A stretch of DNA of 64,000 nt from positions 62,001-126,000 of the forward strand of contig NZ_BDBL01000028.1 of the NCBI RefSeq assembly GCF_001612965.1, given 5' to 3'. The position numbers were made by a program, and so were the translations under genes. Below the pieces are notes generated by a model. It was not told the origin of the DNA, made no database searches, and saw nothing but the letters and a program-made list of their open reading frames with translations. The first letter of the stretch is position 1, and each line of letters begins with the position of its first letter. The stretch comes from Nocardia kruczakiae NBRC 101016. Lineage in GTDB: Bacteria; Actinomycetota; Actinomycetes; Mycobacteriales; Mycobacteriaceae. This document shows positions 59,987 through 64,000 of the stretch, in pieces.

Positions 59987-61105
59987 CTACTGCACTTGGA
60001 AGCCCGGCAGCGGTAACTCGGGCAGGCCCCCGGGGGCGGTCGTGGTGGTCCGCGGTGTGGTCGTCGGCCGTCTGGACGTGGTCGTGGGCAAGCTGGGCGG
60101 CGCCGTGGTCGGGGTGACGGTCGGCGGCGGCGGAGGCGCAGGTGTGGTCTCGGTGGTGGTTTCGGGATACTCCTGCGGCTGCTGCTCGACCGTGGTGGCC
60201 GGTGGCGGCGGAGGCGGGGGCTGGATCGTGGTGGTCACCGGCTGGGTGCGGGCGTCGGCCTGCCCGGAGACATCGGATGCGGGCACCTCCGTCGGGCTGC
60301 TGTCGCGATACATCAGCGCTACGGCGATCCCGCCGACGACCAGGCCCACGACGGCCGCCGCCGAGGCGATCAGCAGGGGCAGGCGACGCTTCTGCACCGG
60401 TTCGGGCGGTGGGACCACCTCTGCCGCCGGAACGGCAACGGTGGGGGTGACTGGGGCCGGCGGGGGTTCGACAGCCGGCACGGCCGCCGAATAGGCCTGC
60501 ATGGTGGCATCGGAGGCCTGCACCGCGGGCAGCACATCGGTGACCACCAGCGCGTTCTCGGCGCCGGCCGGATCGGGCGGAGTCGTTCCGGCCGGGGTGG
60601 CGAGCACGGCGGCCAGGGCCGCCCGGGCGGCATCGCGTGCGGGCGCGCGGCTGTCGCCGGCCGCGGGCAGGTCGGCCTCGCTGACCAGAACCACCGAGCG
60701 CAAACCCAGGTAGTCGAGAGCCTCGCGCAAGCCGCGCACATGTTCGGCGGGCCAGTCACCGGGGTGGGTGGCGTAGAACTCGGCCGGTCCGTTCAGATGT
60801 TCGGCGGCCAGGTTGATCAGGCAGAACATCGCGGTCGCCACCAGATCCTCGGCGCGGTAGGCCTCCCCGTCGTCCACGGTGATACCGGCGGGATCGCCGA
60901 CCGCGCGGACGAATCCGGTGATCGAGTGGGTATGTCCGGGTGGCGCCTCACCGCCGAGCGCGGTGTCGCCGTCGTCGGACATGTGCAGCACCGACTCGCG
61001 CGCGATGTACAGGGGTTCGGGCGTCTCGTCGGTCTCGCCACCGCTGGTGACGATCGCCGCGACGCATTCGTCCTCGGCGATCCGCAGGCCCACCCCTGTG
61101 GCCAT
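59987..61105 (-). CDS. Membrane protein with actin-like N-terminal remnant and Pro/Thr-rich tail
   Basis: 372 residues. The first 175 read like a degenerate Hsp70/actin-type nucleotide domain (MATGVGLRIAEDECVAAIVT, then LGLRSVVLVSEADLP), or a mycobacterial DUF7159-like domain. One membrane helix follows (about LLIASAAAVVGLVVGGIAVA), then an outside tail of Thr/Pro runs ending GGLPELPLPGFQVQ. The layout is like the protein at 34267-35655. ATG 61105 is chosen over TTG 61111. It lies 36 bases after the LuxR-type regulator gene, as the last gene of the unit that contains the Pro/Ala-rich protein; likely an envelope-associated operon. Confidence 0.65.
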   Translation of the reverse strand: MATGVGLRIAEDECVAAIVTSGGETDETPEPLYIARESVLHMSDDGDTALGGEAPPGHTHSITGFVRAVGDPAGITVDDGEAYRAEDLVATAMFCLINLAAEHLNGPAEFYATHPGDWPAEHVRGLREALDYLGLRSVVLVSEADLPAAGDSRAPARDAARAALAAVLATPAGTTPPDPAGAENALVVTDVLPAVQASDATMQAYSAAVPAVEPPPAPVTPTVAVPAAEVVPPPEPVQKRRLPLLIASAAAVVGLVVGGIAVALMYRDSSPTEVPASDVSGQADARTQPVTTTIQPPPPPPPATTVEQQPQEYPETTTETTPAPPPPPTVTPTTAPPSLPTTTSRRPTTTPRTTTTAPGGLPELPLPGFQVQ

Positions 61106-61141
61106 CCTCAATACCTCGCTTCGGTGTCTCGAGCGCGCCGA

Positions 61142-63661
61142 TCACACGAGTAACGAACCGTGTCCCATTGCGCGGAGCATCGACAATAGCTCCGAGCGCG
61201 ACCCGGCTCCGATTCGACGCCGGATCCGCGCGACATGATGCTCCACCGTCTTCGCGGAGATGTACAGCCGAGCGCCGATTTCACGATAGGTCAGGCCCAG
61301 CAGGACCAGTTCGGCCACTTCGCGCTCGCGTTCACTGAGGACCGAGGCGGGCGCCGGTTCGGGGGCCGTCGCGGCGCGCGGGGCGGCCGGGGCACGCTCG
61401 GGCGCGGCCGAGGGCCGGGAGCCGGTCCGCACCGTGCGGGCCAGTTTCAACAGGGCGGTCGCGGTCGCCGGATCGCCGGCGCTCAACGCCGCCTCACTGG
61501 CCAGCCGGGCGGCATCCCAGACCATGCCGATCGCGGCCAGGCGTCGCACCGCCGCCGTCACCCGATCCTCGGCGACCTCACCGCGCAGCACCAGCACCCA
61601 GGTGCGGCCCGCGTCGGCGAGGATCGCGGCATGCGGATCACCCGCCTGCGCAGCCGTTTTCAGCAGTCGAGCGGGCGGCATCAGTTCGTCCGGGCGCTCG
61701 TGTGCGATCGCGGCCTGAATCTCGTACCAGTGGAACACATTCGCCCAGGCGGGGGGATTTCCCGCGCTGCGCAACACATCTCGCGCCGCCTCCACCAATC
61801 GGGTTATCCGCTCCTGTTCACCGAGGCGGATGGCGGCCAGCCACAGTTCACCGATCGGCAGCAGGGCGGGCAGGTCGGCGTCGACCTCGTCGAAGGTCGG
61901 GTAGGCGGCCTCCCAGGCGCGCAGCAGGACGCCGTGATCACCCGCGCGGCGGGCCAGTCCGACCAGGACGCCGTGCGCGAGCAGGCGATCGCGCGGTGGC
62001 AGGGCGGTGGTGTCGACGGCCGCGACCGTCTTCACCGCGGTCTGTTCGTCGCCACCGAGCATCGCCGTCCAGGCCGTCAGCACCCGGATCTGCGGATCGT
62101 GCGGATCGGTGCCGCGCAGAGCGTCGGCGGCGCGGCGGGGCTCGCCCATACTCAGGCACAGCAGCGTCGCCAGCGCGACCGGAGCGCACGGCAACATGCG
62201 GTCCTCCGGCGCCGCGGTGCGGGCCAGCTGGATCAGGGCGGCCGCGGCCGAGGTTGCGGCACTGCGGGATTCGCCGGTGATGCTCTGCGCCAGCGCGGTC
62301 GCGAACCGACCGGTGCGGGCGTTGGTTTCCGTGGGCGGCCACTGGGCCGCCGAACCCGACACCGCCCGCGCGTCGCCGACCGCTCCGGCGAGGTGGAACA
62401 CCGCCGCGGCGGTCGCCCAGTCGGCGCCGGTACGGGTGGTGCCGAGCCAGGAATACAGCTGTACGGCCCGGCCGATCAGCCCCCGGCGAGCCTGGACGCT
62501 CGCGCAGATCCGCACGGCGGCGGCCAGTTCCGCGGGTTCGGCGTCGGTGCGCGCGAGCACGGGTTCGGCCAAGCGCAAGGCGGATTCGTCGTCGCCGCCG
62601 AATACGGCCGCGGTGGCGCGGGGGACGGCGATTCGCTGCGCCTCGTACCCACTGGCCACGGCGGCGGTGTAGTAGCGACTCGCCTCACCGCCCGCCGCGT
62701 TGTCGGCCGCGGCGCGGAGGAATTCGGCAAGTCGCTCGTCGCGGACCCCGGATTCGGCGAGCTGCAGGGCCGTGTGGTCGCGCAGGAGCCCGGCCTCGAG
62801 ACGGGCGGTGAGCAGGCGGCGCTGAATCGAGACGAACCGGCGTTCGCCGACCAGGGTGCGCAGCGGTTCGATGGCGGGACTCAGCAACAGGTCGGCGTCG
62901 GTGATCAGGGCTCCGGCGCGGGCCCGGTCGACGAGTCCGACCGCCGTCGCCTCGTCGGTGCCGAGCACCTCGGCCAGCTCGCTCGGATCGAGGCCGGCGC
63001 CGGTGGTGGCGACCGTCAGGACCTCGAGCAGCTGCGGCTCGGTGTCGTCGAGAAGCGTTCGCGCCCAAGAGGTCACGGCCTGATCGACCGCCTCGATTCC
63101 GCCCTCGAGCCGGGTGGCGCAGGCCGCCGTGAGCGCCGCCACCACACCACCGGGGATGCCGCCGGTGTGCCGGTGGATGTGGTCGGCGACCGCGCGCGGC
63201 ACGGTCATCCCCAGTTCGCGGGCGAACGGCGCGATATCGGCGGTTCCCAGCGGGCGCAGTTCGACCACCCGGCCGCGCCGCGACACCGCGTCCGCCAGGG
63301 CGCGCAGGGCGGTGTCGTGCGGTTGCGGCCGGGTCGCGACGATGATCGTGCGCGAATCCGATTCCACGGCGGCGCAGAGCTTTTCCAGCTGCAACTGGTC
63401 CAGGGTGTGCGCGTCGTCGACGACCACGGCGGCGCGGGTGTCCGGCGGCGTGGTCGTCGCGCTCACATCGTCGAAGCAGCCGATGCCGCTGCGCCGCAAT
63501 CTGTTTCGAATGGCGGCGAGCAGCGTGGACTTCCCGGTGCCGCACCGTCCCCGAATCAGGTAGACGAGCGGATCCGGCGAGCCGGAATCCAGTTCCCGGA
63601 GAATCTCCCGCGCGCCCGGAATGGCGCCGAATGCGACCGTGAGGTTGCCGACCACTGTCAC
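61142..63661 (-). CDS. Large AAA-ATPase / LuxR-type regulator (Rv0339c-like)
   Basis: 839 residues. Walker A GRCGTGKST (38-46) opens an AAA/STAND domain with AAVVVDDAHTLDQLQLEKLC as Walker B; the middle is helical repeats; the C-terminus (about 770-835) is a LuxR HTH with LSEREREVAELVLLGLTYRE and YISAKTVEHHVARIRRRIGA. It belongs to the MalT/LAL group in layout and to mycobacterial Rv0339c by position, downstream of etfD homologues. GTG 63661 is the start; GTG 63655 is possible. The gene follows the Pro/Ala-rich gene by six bases. It probably controls the envelope genes around it, as an iniBAC-like neighbourhood would suggest. Confidence 0.88.
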   Translation of the reverse strand: MTVVGNLTVAFGAIPGAREILRELDSGSPDPLVYLIRGRCGTGKSTLLAAIRNRLRRSGIGCFDDVSATTTPPDTRAAVVVDDAHTLDQLQLEKLCAAVESDSRTIIVATRPQPHDTALRALADAVSRRGRVVELRPLGTADIAPFARELGMTVPRAVADHIHRHTGGIPGGVVAALTAACATRLEGGIEAVDQAVTSWARTLLDDTEPQLLEVLTVATTGAGLDPSELAEVLGTDEATAVGLVDRARAGALITDADLLLSPAIEPLRTLVGERRFVSIQRRLLTARLEAGLLRDHTALQLAESGVRDERLAEFLRAAADNAAGGEASRYYTAAVASGYEAQRIAVPRATAAVFGGDDESALRLAEPVLARTDAEPAELAAAVRICASVQARRGLIGRAVQLYSWLGTTRTGADWATAAAVFHLAGAVGDARAVSGSAAQWPPTETNARTGRFATALAQSITGESRSAATSAAAALIQLARTAAPEDRMLPCAPVALATLLCLSMGEPRRAADALRGTDPHDPQIRVLTAWTAMLGGDEQTAVKTVAAVDTTALPPRDRLLAHGVLVGLARRAGDHGVLLRAWEAAYPTFDEVDADLPALLPIGELWLAAIRLGEQERITRLVEAARDVLRSAGNPPAWANVFHWYEIQAAIAHERPDELMPPARLLKTAAQAGDPHAAILADAGRTWVLVLRGEVAEDRVTAAVRRLAAIGMVWDAARLASEAALSAGDPATATALLKLARTVRTGSRPSAAPERAPAAPRAATAPEPAPASVLSEREREVAELVLLGLTYREIGARLYISAKTVEHHVARIRRRIGAGSRSELLSMLRAMGHGSLLV

Positions 63662-63667
63662 CGATCC

Positions 63668-64000
63668 TCAGTTGCCTTCGTGGGGCAGCACTTGGCCTGG
63701 GAGCTGCACGGCCGTGTCGACTGCGTTACCCGCCTGATCGAGCCCGTTGTTCAAGACGTTGCCCAGTGAGCCGCCGGGAGAACTCGGCACCGTGGGCTGG
63801 GAGGGAGCCGACGGCGCCGAGGGAGTCTGCACCGGCACCTGTGGCGGCGCCTGCGGGGCGGGGCTGTTGGGCGCGGGGGAATCGGGCGCCGGGGAATTCG
63901 GTGCCGGCGCGTTCGGCGCGGGCGCCGCGGCGGATTCGGGTGCGGGCGCATTCGCCGCCGCGGAATTCGGAGCGGGCGAGTTCGCCGCTGCGGTGCCCGC
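63668..64000 (-). CDS. Pro/Ala/Asn-rich protein, C-terminal part
   Basis: The frame is open to the right edge; 110 C-terminal residues are seen. Repeats of NSPAP, NAPAPES and PAPNAPAP are followed by QAPPQVPVQTPSAPSAPSQP and a less biased end SLGNVLNNGLDQAGNAVDTA with VQLPGQVLPHEGN. Such sequences are typical of envelope or secreted proteins of mycolate bacteria; M. tuberculosis carries Rv0340 and iniB next to Rv0339c, so an IniB-like protein is possible, but the diagnostic N-terminus is outside the window. Probably cotranscribed with the LuxR-type gene. Confidence 0.7.
   Translation of the reverse strand, partial: AGTAAANSPAPNSAAANAPAPESAAAPAPNAPAPNSPAPDSPAPNSPAPQAPPQVPVQTPSAPSAPSQPTVPSSPGGSLGNVLNNGLDQAGNAVDTAVQLPGQVLPHEGN

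Noticed and set aside
1..64000. tRNA, rRNA or riboswitch genes
   Set aside because: I found no cloverleaf with a TTCRANY-type arm, no rRNA-like segment and no convincing conserved riboswitch core; short non-coding RNAs cannot be excluded by eye.

Overview
The window reads as chromosomal DNA of a high-GC mycolic-acid actinobacterium, most likely Nocardia or a close relative. Support comes from dense G/C-ending codons with frequent GTG starts, a SigK/RskA/fasciclin-lipoprotein locus as in mycobacteria, and genes corresponding to the M. tuberculosis series dcd (Rv0321), udgA (Rv0322), aspC (Rv0337c), etfD (Rv0338c) and its neighbouring LuxR-type regulator (Rv0339c). A family of small secreted proteins with a Gly-rich hydrophobic C-terminus also points to Nocardia. 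I saw no rRNA, tRNA, CRISPR array or complete insertion sequence. Gene identities are from reading protein motifs, not from database searches.

Region by region. 0-7.2 kb: a tight + strand operon (class II aldolase end, tandem SagB-like flavoprotein, short-chain-reductase-like protein, acyl-CoA-dehydrogenase-like protein, luciferase-like monooxygenase), then a truncated acyl-CoA dehydrogenase, a GntR/FCD regulator and a DapB-like reductase. It looks like specialised metabolism, and two of its 'enzymes' lack the usual catalytic residues. 7.3-13.8 kb: PucR-type regulator divergent from an aldehyde dehydrogenase, an F420/FMN oxidoreductase, a quinone-oxidoreductase-like protein and a second aldehyde dehydrogenase. 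14-24.4 kb: organosulfur acquisition: TauD-type dioxygenase divergent from a ROK regulator, an SsuA/C/B-type importer, an NtaA/SnaA-type monooxygenase and a fused 1251-residue ABC exporter. 24.4-28.4 kb: SigK regulon: molybdopterin oxidoreductase, rskA, sigK and a fasciclin lipoprotein, with three promoter-like sites sharing one spacing. 28.4-36.2 kb: dcd, an NCS1 permease, a degenerate M48-like membrane protein, a YdcF-type protein, UDP-glucose dehydrogenase, an Hsp70-like membrane protein and a LOG-like protein. 36.2-38.7 kb: a small operon (DUF2231 membrane protein, 4-TM protein, folE) divergent from a cysteine-rich HTH regulator, around a perfect 14+2+14 palindrome. 38.7-45.4 kb: Rpn-type nuclease, small protein, SDR/TetR pair with a palindromic operator, MFS transporter and YibE/F protein. 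45.4-45.9 kb: a non-coding repeat-rich stretch. 45.9-64 kb: aspC, an XRE regulator, three paralogous secreted proteins around etfD, an NRDE-family protein, two paralogous S1 serine proteases, a membrane protein with a Pro/Thr-rich tail, a large AAA/LuxR regulator and the end of a Pro/Ala-rich protein.

How the parts may work together. The sulfur region forms a plausible uptake-plus-desulfonation unit. The sigK region is a self-controlled envelope/redox regulon. EtfD should pass electrons from acyl-CoA dehydrogenases to menaquinone. The best candidates for something undescribed are the SagB/pseudo-enzyme operon at the left end, the Cys-rich-regulator/DUF2231/folE unit, a 78-bp hairpin element present twice (29.2 and 40.1 kb), and the secreted-protein trio.
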